Assembly: GCA_948567375.1 (NCBI GenBank)
Contig: OX419760.1
Location: forward strand, 21,700,001-21,764,000
From: Lunularia cruciata
Taxonomy: Eukaryota; Streptophyta; Marchantiopsida; Lunulariales; Lunulariaceae
DNA length: 64,000 nt
Direction of reading: 5' to 3'
The notes beneath the pieces are model-generated. The model did no database searches. It had not been told where the DNA came from and saw only the letters and a list, made by a program, of their open reading frames with translations. The stretch's first letter is position 1. Each line of letters begins with the position of its first letter. Shown piece by piece: positions 23,865-35,763 of this stretch. The translations under genes and the position numbers were made by a program.

Positions 23865-25409
23865 ATAACCTCCTTGTATCTTCTTTGATTTCCTAAGATG
23901 CTTTACAAGATAGAAAAATCAACTTGGACAAGTAAAGTATACAAAATACACCAAATGAAATGGAAAACATTTGGTGGAGGTCTTCATGGTTTTCTTATAT
24001 GTCAAAAAACCATAAAATTCTCTTGTTCCAATGGTGTTAAGCTTGCTTCATTTTTCATCTTTTGCATCATACAAAGGTTTGATTGGTTTTCTTTGCCAAG
24101 CCATTTGAATTTTGCTTACAAGATGGATATAATCATATTAAATCTTATAAGCCATGTGATGTTTTGGGGTTGGGATTTGCACTCAAAACCTGAGTAATGT
24201 GTATTTAATTTCAGAAGAATGAAGAAATTATTATAGAATTGAAAGTAAAAATAGGTACTCCATTTGGACCTTAAGAGATATCTTGACTTCGAGCAAATAA
24301 AGATCATATTCTAAAACTTTGGTTAATCTATTCTTTGTCAAAAATCAAACTGCTAATACAGGAAATACTTTGTTCAATTTGCTCTTTATCACACCATACT
24401 CAATGGATAAATATCATGAAATTGGACTTTAGTCTGATACTTGATGAAACAAGGACTCTTTAAAATATCCTCCAAGCCAACCTCTCCCAATTCATATTTA
24501 TAGTCTCCAATCTATCTTCATTTACCATTATTGGGTCTCAAGTATTCTCTCTTCTCTTTTACAAAAAATGAGCTTTTTACCTTTCTTCTTCCCAATTCCG
24601 CTCTCTCTATCTCTCATAAACATATACTATTCTACAATAGCATTTTAATGGCAACCATGACTTGAAACTAATCCTTCTTCAACAACCTTTCAAGCAAGGC
24701 TATTGATGAACTTATTATTTGACATACTTGAATTTTTCAAGAAAACTTACCAATTTAAAAAAAATTGAGCAAACATCAAGTGACTCCATATTTACACATG
24801 ATTAAACATGTGAACTAAATAACCTCAAGATTTCAAGATATGAATTCAATAAAAATTCTTTTGATATTTGGAAGTAAAATTAACTCCTTGATTCAAAGAA
24901 AATATGCACAAGTTAATTTCTTCTCTTTTTTCAACAAGCTAGATCCTTCTAGGTATTCAATTCATACACCCTTAAACTTCTTTGTTGAATCAAGTAAGCT
25001 GCAATATTTCTTCTCTACAATAATTACCTTGGTTTTTATTATTCTTTATTGGTCTTAGCTCATTATTATTCTCCATCACTTTTGTTCACATCTTCTTTTT
25101 CTAGCATCTTATCATCTCTTTACGACATGTCATGCCAATTAATATGCAAGTTCTAAAATATTACAAAATAGTTGTCCAACAAAGCATATACTTATTGAAA
25201 TGCCTATATTTAATTGATGTTGTAATTCTTTCAAATAATTTCATCTACCCTTTAGTATACATATGCAATGCTTACTCACCACATGAGTATGTGCTAAACA
25301 TTTATCAAATTTCTTGGTCTAGAATGCTAGATCATTTGGAAGAAGAGACATAACTCTTCATTATTGTATAATCTAAGTATACTACTTTTATTATTATGTA
25401 CTTTAACAT
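23865..25409. other. AT-rich stretch, no gene or element recognised
   Basis: Frames at 23898-24197 and 24840-25058 have no coding character. It may be very old repeat sequence. Confidence 0.4.
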
Positions 25410-27468
25410 ATTATGCAATAAACTAGGAGAGAAATAGAAGAATGGAAGTCAAACTGGAAACTCTTAATTGAGGAAAAATCCAAATACTTGGGTTGAGTCT
25501 GGGCTTTGGTATTTGTAGGTAAACTAAATGTAAGACTCATAAGGAAGATTCTTGCTAGAAACCAATTTTCTTGGAATACAAGCTAATCAATCCTTTAGAA
25601 GTTTCTTGGATGCTTCTAGAATGTTTTAAGAATTCTTAAATGGTGTTAGTTCTACCTCATTTTAGCTATAATTAGCTTTTGCTAACTCAATACTATTACA
25701 AATTTTTCCATGATAATTGGTGATATGTCATTGACATGGAATCTTTGAGGATATTACCATGGAATATTTGAACACTTATATGGCCACTTGAGTATTTTGG
25801 AGATAAGAAAGAGGTTCTCATGTGGCCTCATGAAAAGGATACCCTTTCGAGAGGATCTTATATTTAATTTGCATTGAACGCCATGTTGGATGTCCCTTTG
25901 TGCAAGAACATTATCAACTTTGTAATCTTTGTGGTAATAAATATAGATTGGAAGAGGAAGAAGTTGTATACAAGTAGGAAAAGAGGATGGATTATAAACA
26001 AAAGCTTTTAACTTCAAAAATAGAGGACATGATGGTCTTCATATCATTAGGTAGTGCAACTTTCTAGACAATAGAAAAATGATCAGAAAAATATCAAATA
26101 AAATTATCCAATTTGAACAAGGATTTGAATGGATATCCAATTTGAATGAATCCACATCCTTGCCAAAGATAGTCTATCTTTGGCAAGGATGTCAAGAGGT
26201 CTAAACTCACATATTACCATTGGATAGGTGGGATTGATTGTGGTTGAGGTAGTATACTGGGTTTTTGTTTGCTTATTTAATTGTGTTAGCAGCTCTCACA
26301 AGATTGGATAAACTCTTAAACCTCTTATGTTATATTTGGAAACCACCATCATGTTATGGGGTATTCAATGTCTTGTCCATATCTATGCAAGTAACAATTA
26401 GTAAGTCATGCAACTCTTCAAATTACACAAGTAGTAGGTTTTTCATTATTGGAACATAGATTTTATTTTTTTAACATAGAAGGCCATCCTTGAAAGAAAA
26501 TTTGTTGTACTCCTTATCATGGTTGGAGGAAGTGTCTTGATGAAACCATATCCTTAAGTTTCTTTGAATACTTTTTCTTGCTTCATGGTCCATTTGAATC
26601 TTGTTATCTTCTCCAAGATATCTGTTATTGGTGTAGCCACATGGCCATAATAGTGTATGAACTATTGGTAAAAGCTTGCTAATCCATTAAATCCCTAAAA
26701 TTTCATGGTATCTTTCTAAGTAGGCCAATTGGTGATAGCTTTGATTTTCTACTCTTCCATCTTAATCCCCTTCATTGAAACCTTATTGCCCAAGAAGGTA
26801 ACTTCCTTCTTCCAGCAAACACACTTTCATTCCTTGCAATAAAATTTCCATTGCTAGAGTCATCTTAAGACATCTTGTATGTGATTCATATATTTTGTCT
26901 ACATCTTAATATATTATTAAAATATCAACCAAAAACACTACCATATATCAATCCAATAATCCCTCTAACAACACAATTCATATAATCCATGCAAATTGCT
27001 TGAGCATTGGTAAATCCAAAATATATTTTAATGATATCCACTAATCCAAAAGAATTTAATCCAATAACCCAATCCAATAATCTAATAATCAAATCATCTG
27101 AAAGATACAACTTTTCATCCAAAATGCCCATATCTTGTATAGAAGGTAGTCTTTTGCACATTTTCCCATCAATTGGAACTTCTAGTAGCCATTTCAAAGA
27201 TCCAACTTGGAGAAGTATCATATTTCACTTAGATGATCCAAATAAATAATCAATCCAAGATAAAAGATATGTGTTCTTCACAGTGTGTTTATTAAGACTA
27301 CAATAATCAATACAAAATCAAAGAACTCCATCATTCTTTGGTAAAAATAGTACTAATGCTTCCCAAAGGAATGTGCTATGTGTATATGAATATGAAATCC
27401 TTCTCCAACAACTTAGTCAATGTTTTTTAGAGTTTTTCTAACTCCTTTAGTAAGAGCAAATAGATTGG
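25410..27468 (-). mobile_element. Gypsy-3 relic (-), left part
   Basis: A degraded LTR of the Gypsy-4/5 family lies at about 25410-25700 (reverse orientation, ending TATTACA). Beyond it, - strand text parallels Gypsy-4 block for block: the chromodomain/integrase end near 25740-26000, then a reverse transcriptase region near 26750-27350. It is far more decayed than Gypsy-4. It is cut at 27468 by a gypsy LTR (duplication ATTGG) and resumes at 45642. Confidence 0.7.
26156..26190. repeat. Perfect 16-bp hairpin
   Basis: ATCCTTGCCAAAGATA is followed by GTC and then its exact reverse complement. It lies within the Gypsy-3 relic. Confidence 0.8.
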
Positions 27469-27601
27469 TGTAATGTTTTGAGGATAGGAGAACGCTCAAG
27501 AGAAGCACAAGAGAAGAAGAAAAAAGCTTCACACTCAATACTCCCATGCTCAAAAGGAGCACCTTGTCTTTATTATATAGCAAAGAGGATTCCTTCAAAG
27601 G
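27469..27601 (-). repeat. Solo LTR of the Gypsy-1/2 family, left half
   Basis: Starts TGTAATGTTTTGAGGATAGGAG (reverse of the family's LTR end) after ATTGG at 27464-27468. It is cut by Copia-2 at AAAGG (27597-27601) and resumes at 45193. Confidence 0.85.
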
Positions 27602-27877
27602 TATCAAGAAACTATTGAGAGTCACTATAACATGCACACATCATTTATATCATTAGCAAATTCAAACCATTACATAAAAGTACATGGTTCACCTCCATGT
27701 AAGGCTATGTCCACGGGAATGATTCAAGAATCTTTACTAACACACTAGGCTCACCACCATATCTGTGCATCCAAGGCAAGAGCTCTTACACTCTATCAGT
27801 TCACTCCAACCATCAACTCGTGAAAAAGAAAATTCTGCTTATAGTGTAACCCTAAGGCATAAGAGTAAATCCTAACA
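27602..27877 (-). repeat. 3' LTR of Copia-2
   Basis: Reads TGTTAGGATTTACTC on -, preceded by the polypurine tract GGAGGATAT. Its far end has TG changed to TA on +. Confidence 0.85.
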
Positions 27878-27889
27878 ATATCCTCCTTG

Positions 27890-28500
27890 ACTCTTGTCTT
27901 GGGGTTAGTAGTAACCTTGCTAAACAATTCATCACTTAGCAAGAAGTTCTAGACAGACAGCCAATTGCTTGACCTCTCCTTTAAACTAGGATAAACTAGA
28001 ACTTATAACCATAGCCCATACAAGGATAGAGTAACTTAAACAACCAAGGTCACAACCAATGCTAAGTCACCCTATTAATGCTCCAATTTCACAATTTGTA
28101 GGGTAGCATGATGCCTAGAGGAACTGTCTAAAGGTATGACTTTGGTAATTGCATCAACCGGGTTGAGCTTACCATCAATCTTGACTAGCTCAAAATTTTT
28201 CTTTTACATAGCTTGCCAAAGAAAGTAGTACCTAATGTCTATGTGCTTAACCCTACTGTCATCACCTGATTTTCAGCTAGGTGTAAAGCACTTTGACTGT
28301 CACAATGAAGCATTACATTACCATGCAATAGTCCCATCTCAACAACAAGTCTATCCAACCAAATTGCCTCCTTCACTACTTCTGTTGCTGCCACATACTT
28401 TGCTTCTATAGTAGATTGTGCAACACAATTCTACAAGGTAGATCTCCACTAGTACACTATTCCAAGTGTGAATACATATCCTATTGTTGACCTCCACTTG
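27890..28500 (-). pseudogene. Copia-2 RNase H, decayed
   Basis: The - strand reads CVAQSTIEAKYVAATEVV, then EAIWLDRLVVEMG, then MLHCDSQSALHLAEN near 28430-28260, the copia RNase H blocks. Confidence 0.8.
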
Positions 28501-28559
28501 TCCAGATCTTGTCCATATTTAGCATCTACATAGCCATCTGGTGATGTGGTATTATGTGA

Positions 28560-29501
28560 TCTTTTATCATATAAGAGCCCATAGCCTAGTGTACCTCTCA
28601 AATACCTAAGAATCCACTCAACTGCTTCTCAATGTGTCCTTCCTAGATTTGACATATACATGCACAACTTACCCATCGATAGGGCAAGATTAGGTCTAGT
28701 GCAAGTCATCAAGTACATGGGACTCCCAACAGCCTTCTCATAAGGAATGTTAGCCATCAAACCCTTCTCCACACATCTATAGAACAACATGCTACTGAAA
28801 GCTTGAAATGAGAAGCTAGAGGAGTACTTATTGGTTTACAATTCTCCACATTGAACCTAGCAAGTACCTTCCTAGCATAATTATCTTATGTCAACCTCAA
28901 TTGACTAATGCCATAGTTTTTCTTGATCTCCATGCCTAATATCCTTGTGGCCAATCCTAGATGCTTTATCTTGAACTTTGAACTCAAGAGCACCTCGAGC
29001 TTGTTCACCTTAGATCTATCCTTGGTGGCTATCAACATGTCATCCACATAGAGCACAAGAATAATAAAACCAAAGGTCTTATTACTCATTGTTTCATGTA
29101 CACACAAGGATCAAACAAACTCCTTTTGAAACCCTAAGCATGCATAAACACATCAAACCTCTTATTCTATTGGGAAGGTGCTTGCTTCAATCCATACAAG
29201 GAATTTAGCAATTTGCATACCTTGTACTCTTGGCCTTTCTTCAAAAACCCTATGTGTCATCTAAGGTGTCATAAAGAAATGCCATGACAAAATCTATTTG
29301 ATCTAATTTAAGACCAAATAATGCAACAAGCATACACAGTAGACATATGGTGGAATACTTTGCAACAAGAGAAAAGACCTCATTGTAGTCCATTCCGCTC
29401 TCTTGAGTGAACCCCTTGGATACTAACCTAGCTTTGTAGATCCTAGATCCTTCCTTTAACTTGTAGATCCACTTGCAATCTATCATTTGTTGATTTTTTG
29501 A
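28560..29501 (-). pseudogene. Copia-2 reverse transcriptase, main part
   Basis: MIDCKWIYKLKEG, YKARLVSKGFTQESGMDYNE and FGLKLDQIDFVMAFLYD precede the active site LVLYVDDMLIATKD at about 29040-29060. MSNLGRTH..-type text near 28640 is the following block. The N-terminal part lies on the far side of the solo LTR at 29502-30093. Confidence 0.85.
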
Positions 29502-30093
29502 TGTAAATTTCTTAAGGATAGGAGACCTGAAGAGAAACAAAAAAGAAGAAACACACAATTTCACACTCAAACCTTTGATGTCCCAAAGGAGCACCTTGAC
29601 TGTATTATATAGCAAAGGAGACTTCCTCAAAGGAAGCTCCACCCTTGGATCAGATACATGGATTGGTGATATGGTCGTAGTCTCTACCCTTATATTAGTT
29701 GTATACATGGATGACATGTCAGTTTTGATCCTATCTGGTTGGTCAAACTATCTTTGACCAAAGGGAATCTTTAGAAAAATCTTCTTATAGGGATCTCCAA
29801 ATCATGTGGGTGAGGTACCATTGGAAAGCCCTCAATGAGACAAACCTAGGGAAGGGAAGGCCAACCTTTCCTCTATTTTGGGTGGGGGGGGGGGGGGGAA
29901 TCTACACATTTTGAGGCCTAATTCATCCGTTTAGACTTCTAAAATTGGCTATAAAGTTTCTATGCAATTTTTGACTCCTGACCTATTGGTAAAAGTACTC
30001 TTTTAGTGACACCTCTATCTAATCTAACATCCTCTCGAATGTTACTAAGCCAATTTTCACTTCTAGCTAATATGTCTAGCTATTGGTATTACG
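29502..30093 (-). mobile_element. Solo LTR (Gypsy-1/2 family) inside Copia-2 pol
   Basis: Starts TGTAAATTTCTTAAGGATAGG and ends GGTATTACG on +, reverse orientation. It separates the copia text ELVRLPN on one side from KNQQMIDCKWIYK on the other, an exact interruption of one conserved block. The flanking 5-mers match poorly (TTTGA and TTAGG). A G15 tract lies at 29884-29898. Confidence 0.8.
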
Positions 30094-30290
30094 TTAGGTA
30101 ACCTAACTAGTTCCCAAGTCTTGTTATCTCTCAAGGATTGCATCTCCCTCTCCATAGAACCAAACCACTCATCCTTCTCACTAGAAGAACATGCTTCCTT
30201 GTAGGATGAAGGTTCATTTTCTTCCAAGACCAAAACATGAGCATCATCCCCAGAAGTCAAGTCATCATCCAACTACTTAGTTGAATCAGT
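30094..30290 (-). pseudogene. Copia-2 reverse transcriptase, N-terminal piece
   Basis: Reads EPSSYKEACSSSEKDEW, then MEREMQSLRDNKTWELVRLP, the standard entry to the copia reverse transcriptase. It continues across the solo LTR. Confidence 0.85.
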
Positions 30291-30799
30291 CCACGTACCA
30301 TATCAATTTGGAGCTCAACCATGATACCCTAATGATTTCCTTGATGAACTCTCCACTTGATCTCCACGCATAGGTCTAATGTATGGTTGACCTAGCACAT
30401 CTTGTTGCTCAGCAACAACTACTTGCTCCAATTATTCTTGCTCCACTATAGGAGCACCTCTTTTCTCATCATCACTTAAGTGATCAATCTCTCCCTCAAC
30501 TACATCCAAGATGGGAGACTTACCTTTGTCAATATAGGGAGCATGAGCATTTTCTTTCTCCTTAAATGATCTGGATTCATTAAAAGATACATCCCTATTG
30601 ACAACTACTTAACATGCTATTGGATCCCATAGCCTATAAGCCTTCACTCCACTTTAATAGCCAAGAAAAACACATTTATTTTATTTAGCATCCAACTTGG
30701 ACCTATTCTCCTTAGGTGTGAGTGAAATATGCATCACAACCAAATATCTTCAATCAACCATAATCAGCTGGTCGCTGATGCCTCAACTCATATGGCATC

Positions 30800-31480
30800 T
30801 TGAAATTGATTGCACTAGATGGAAATATTTACCACATTAGCTTCCATGTTGACAACTTCTGCCCAAAACTCATATGGCAATTTCAATTTGCTCAACATAC
30901 TCCATGCATGCTCCAACAAGTTTTGATTGAGCCACTCCACAACACCATTCTGTTGTGGAGTATAAATTGTGGTAAGGTGGAAAATTGTCCCTTGTTTTGT
31001 GCAGGATGCCTTAAAATCTCAAGAGACATACTCCCCACCATTTTCTGATCTCAAACACCTCACCTTCTCCCAATTTGAGTCTCAACTTAGGTCTTCCACT
31101 TCTTGAAAGTGGCAAAGACATCAAACTTGTGGTGCATGAAATAAATCCACACAAACCTTGAGTAATCATCAATAAATGTCACAAAATAAACTTTTCTAGA
31201 GTGTGAAGGTATAGGGGGTGGTCCCCATATATCACTATGTACATACTCAAGTAGACCCTTGGAACTATGGGTCCCCACTCCAAAAATAGATTGCTTCTAT
31301 TTTCCAAAGATACAATGCTCACAAAAATCCAACTTCACAGTCTTCAAGCCAGATAGCAAGTCATTCCTTCTCAAGACAACCAAAAATTTCTCAAATGACC
31401 TAGCTGTGAATGTCATATAGCCATCATCTCATCCTAAGTCTTGGTTACATTGGCTTCTCCACACACAACAGTGTTCTACA
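30800..31480 (-). pseudogene. Copia-2 integrase, decayed
   Basis: The - strand reads GLLEYVHSDIWGPPPIPSHS, then KVYFVTFIDDYSRFVWIYFM, the integrase core start with its first catalytic Asp (HSD). Later text near 30950-31080 corresponds to the NGVVERLNQT region. Stops interrupt it. Confidence 0.85.
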
Positions 31481-31539
31481 ACACAAATAGATTTCTTTTG
31501 AAAGCCACCTTGCAAGATAATCTTACCACCAGAAGTGAC

Positions 31540-32810
31540 TCAAAGTACCCCATCATCAACATTCCATTGATGACTTTTGGCATGTAATACTCCATGGGAA
31601 ATCAGGTTCTTCATCATGTCAGGTATGAACAAAACATCATTAAGCTTACACACAACTCTATCAAACATTTGAATCCTTAATCTGATACCCTCAATCTGAC
31701 AAGGTTGATCATTCCCCATCAAAACTAAACCATTCAATGTTGAAAGAGGATGGGAGAACTCCTTTATATAGCATATATGGTACAAGCAAGCACAATCTAG
31801 AGTCCACTCAGCATCCCTACTGCAAGATGAGGCACAAAGTGCATACCCACAACATCACAAATCATATTGATCATCCAATAGTTCAATATCCTTAGTAGCA
31901 TAAACTATGTTTGCTAAAGATTCTTCTCTACCTTTCCTTTCCCTTAACCTTACACTCCTTCACATGGCCTACTTTGCCACTTCCCCAACAAGTCACTTGT
32001 TTCCTCTGCTTGGACTTGCTTTTCTCTTTGTCACCATCATTAGTCCTCTATTGAGGTCTCCCATGCTAGACAACCAAAGCATTGCCCAAAGTAGATGATG
32101 GAACCAAGGTTGCAACAATTTTGTATTGCAAGTCATCCATAAGTAGAGTTTCTGTCACCTCTTCAAAGGTAATAGTCTTCTTCTCACGGTGTAGCAAAAC
32201 TCATGAAAGTGATTGATAGGATAGCAATAAGGAGCCTAACAAGTGCAGTGCCTTCTGCTCCTCATTCAAGTCCTCTTCCAAGTTTGTCAGGTCCACCAAT
32301 AGGTCACAAAATGCATCCACATGGTCTTTGATATTGGTCTATGGTTTCATCTTGAATGTGATTAGTTTGAGATTGGTGTACAATCTGTTTGACTATTCAG
32401 TTTGATGATACTTGCCCTAAAGTGCATCAAACAACATGGTATAATTGGAATGGTCCCCCACTTGCTTGATCACATGGGACTGAAGTGAAGCAAAATAGTA
32501 TTCATGGCTTGCTCTTGCATATCATCCCAATCACTTTGTCTCACATCCTCTAGTTTCTCCCTCAACAACTTACTCAAACTAATTGCACTCATTACTCCGT
32601 TCACTTGCCGTTCCTATAGCAAGAAATCCATGTGGCCATCAAACTTTGCCACATCAAACTTGGGTCCACCATGCTTCAAAGTACCCATCTTGACTTTCTT
32701 TTGCTCTACAAGTACTACCGAGGCTATTGCTGCATTTAGAGATTCCTCTTGAGTCCTTGAACCTTCCACCTTAAAACTCCAATACTCAAGGGAGTGGGTC
32801 ACAAGATAGA
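31540..32810 (-). pseudogene. Copia-2 gag and protease region, decayed
   Basis: The N-terminal gag block at about 32690-32610 reads GPKFDVAKFDGHMDFLL. A CCHC-like knuckle at about 32010-31970 reads C-WG-S-GKVG-H-VKE-C, with one Cys changed to Ser and one residue missing. The protease/pre-integrase text at 31785-31540 reads NDVLFIPDMMKNLISHGVL, typical of copia. Confidence 0.75.
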
Positions 32811-34412
32811 AATCCTTTTATAGCAGCTTCTTCAATTACTCAAAGTCAATATCTAGTTGCATTAACTTGTAGCCCTAAAGATAAGCTTTCCAAAGCACTA
32901 AACAAATCATTCATCCAAGTCTTGAGTAAAAAAATATGATCTAAATTCAAAGGGGGGTCAAAACCTTGGATTTTATACCACATTCATACGTCTAAGACTT
33001 CTCTCCCAATGACTCTCTTTGGGTACTACTTCTTGCTCATCTTCTAATGACTCTTTTTGGATTCTACTTCTTGCTTATCTTTGTTGGTGCAACAAATCAG
33101 TTCTGTAATATAGAACACAACCATTCCATGCAATTAGAAGCTTATACAAGTTGAATATCAATAACAAGTTGGTTGACTCTTGGGGAAAAAATTGCAAGAA
33201 GGATTAAATGAAGATCAAGGAAGAAAACATAGTTCTAAACTACAATTATAAATTATAATGAACTGGAAGAAATCCTTATTACCTTTCCTCTCCAACACTT
33301 CTCCTTCTTTACTTGGAGAAGATACCTTTAGCTTTCTAAGACCATGGAGACAACAAATCTTTAACTGAAGAGGAGTTCTTGTTGATATATATGCAATAGT
33401 TCACTATGGAACTTGCTCGTGAAATCTAGATAAGGATTGTACAGATCTTTAGGCATTCTTACATGGACTTATCTTTTTGCAAAATTGTAGATTACTGAGG
33501 CACGCCAACTTCAAGTAGTTTAGGCACATTTGGCAAGTTGTTGCTTTAACTCCCAGCTGCATTGCCAATGGGAATATTGCTGCCTACATACCTCACCATA
33601 AGTGGTCCCATAATCAAAATGAGCATGCAAAATGTGTTAGTAACAAACAATGGATACTACAAATCTTCTTCTTATAGGTCCTTATCAAATATGGACCGGA
33701 GGTACTGCATCCTTTCTTACTTAGAAGCATGGGAAAATTGTAATTTTCCCATGCTTCTAAGCTTGATGTTGACTAGCAACACCTAAGTGTTATGTGAAGC
33801 AAGGAATTACCTCATGCTTTGACTCTTTAGAAGGTTGAAAATGCTAACCAACATTGCCAAAGATTAATTCTTTGGGTCCTTTAAAAGAATTATCTCTTGG
33901 GCTCTCCTCATCACCAACTTCTTGGATAGAATGTCCTAACTAAAGTCTCTAGTAATAAAGAAAGGTGTACTTCCTCTGAAGACAAAGTGAGCAAGTACAC
34001 ACACCATCTTGTGGCCGCCATCTCCTCAAGATTTTAGCTCCAACCTCCTTTTGTTCCAAGAGAACACAATATCAAGGTGATGAAGAGCCTTCTATCAGCT
34101 TCTGATCCTTCCTTCCTTCTTTTGCTTCTGCTGCAATTGAAGAAGAATGTTGGCTGGAAAAGGGACAACAAAAAAATTGCTTCTTCCTTACTACGTTCCT
34201 CCTTTCCTCCCTTGATTTTCTACCTTGAGTTGATCAAAGGATTGCTTTCTTTTGTTCCTTGCCTTTGTTCCTTCCCTAGGTATTCAAGCAAGCACCAAGA
34301 GTCAAGATGAAGCAAAAGAAATAGGGCGAATTGCATTTTGAATATCTTAGCCTCAACCTCTGCACAAGGAGGGTCCACTCCCACTTCTTCAATTTAAGAA
34401 GACCTCAATTGC
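32811..34412. other. Copia-2 leader side, unassigned sequence
   Basis: This is between gag and the Gypsy-2 insertion and is longer than a usual copia leader, so another old insertion may be hidden here. It contains a 38-bp direct repeat (about 33009-33084) and a perfect 20-bp hairpin (33720-33761). No gene is recognised. Confidence 0.4.
33720..33761. repeat. Perfect 20-bp hairpin
   Basis: CTTAGAAGCATGGGAAAATT is followed by GT and then its exact reverse complement. Stem length and loop are unlike random sequence. It could be a small foldback element or a duplication product. Confidence 0.85.
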
Positions 34413-34960
34413 TATAATACCAATAGCTAGACATATTATCTAGAGGTGAAAATTGGCTTGGTAACATCTAAAAGAATATTATGTATGATGATCTAGGTAG
34501 ATCAGATAGAGGTGCCACCAAAAGAGTACTTCTACAAATAGGGCAGAAGCCAAGAATAGTCTAAAACTGTTAGAGCCAATTTGGAGACCTAAATGGATGA
34601 ATTAGGCCTACGTCTCCCCTCCCATACTATTTGTCTCATTGAGAGCTTTCCAATGGTACCTCACCCATATGATTTTGAGCTTCTTACAAGAATATTCTCT
34701 AAAGATTTCCTAAAGATAAACTTATTTGATAAGCTAGATAAAACAAGGACCAACATGTCACCCATCCAAACAACTAATCTAAGGGTGGAGCTTGCTGACA
34801 TGTCTCCAATCCTTGTATTTGATCAAAGGGTGGAGCTTCCTTGAAGAGGATCCTCTTTGCTATGTAATAAAGAGAAGGTGCTCCTTTGGGGCATTGGAGT
34901 ATTGAGTGTGAAGCTTTGGTTTTCTCTCATGGAGAGTTCTCCTATCCTCAAAGTATTACA
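34413..34960 (+). repeat. 5' LTR of Gypsy-2
   Basis: Starts TATAATACC (ancestral TG) and ends GTATTACA. It lacks the 155-bp internal duplication found in the Gypsy-1 LTRs. Confidence 0.85.
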
Positions 34961-34961
34961 A

Positions 34962-34971
34962 TGGTATCAGT
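34962..34971 (+). other. Primer-binding site of Gypsy-2
   Basis: TGGTATCAGT begins one base after the LTR and matches the initiator-Met tRNA site for nine bases. Confidence 0.7.
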
Positions 34972-35089
34972 GTTTCAATCCAAGAGAGTGGATCTCCCCT
35001 CTTGGAAGAACATGGGATACTGAAATTACATACTTTTGAGGAGAGAAAAATGTAATGCAATTGTTAGACTTGGGAGGTGTTTTAGATAG

Positions 35090-35763
35090 AGGATGGGATG
35101 GAAGCACTTAGAGGAAAATTTCTTGCACCCAACTTTCCATTCTTGAATCCATTCTACATCAAGATTATGTACATCTAGCATGAGCAAATGAGAGTATCTC
35201 TTGTTTATCATTTTGGAGCAGAGTTCATGGACAGAGTGATGAATTCACCAAACTTGGTGATTCTACTTGTGGTGGTATACAACAAAGAGTGGGATTTGAA
35301 AATCTATATTCTCTTATGATGTTATGGATCTAAATGTACCATCCACACTCTTTCAACACACAAGTAGAAATCTATCATGTGGTTAGACCTAAAGTGATAT
35401 TTAAAGATTTCCTAGTCTACAATTTTGGTGAGGAATATTATCAACAAGTTATAGCCTCTAAGGTCCCAATGGTAGTCTTTAATAGTTTGTGATCATATTA
35501 ACTCTCTATTGAAGTAGAAAGTAGCAATTGAACATTGGCAATGTGTAAGAATTATGGATCCATAGTTGCAAGAATTGATGCAAGGAATGTAAGGGATGTT
35601 GAACAAGTTTTGAGAGATCAAGATGACCATGGAGGAGTTGCAAAATCAAGTATGTACCTACAAGAATGATCAAGTAATGCAAGAAGGGGAACCATCTCAA
35701 CAACCAACAATTAAAGTACCCAAAGAGCCACTCATGCCAATAAAACCAATTCTAGTCAACAAT
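35090..35763 (+). pseudogene. Gypsy-2 gag, N-terminal part
   Basis: Parallels Gypsy-1 gag (NPFHIKIMYI..., FGEEYYQQV, MQEGEPSQQP, PLMPIKPI). It is cut off at the inserted segment and resumes at 39529. Confidence 0.75.
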
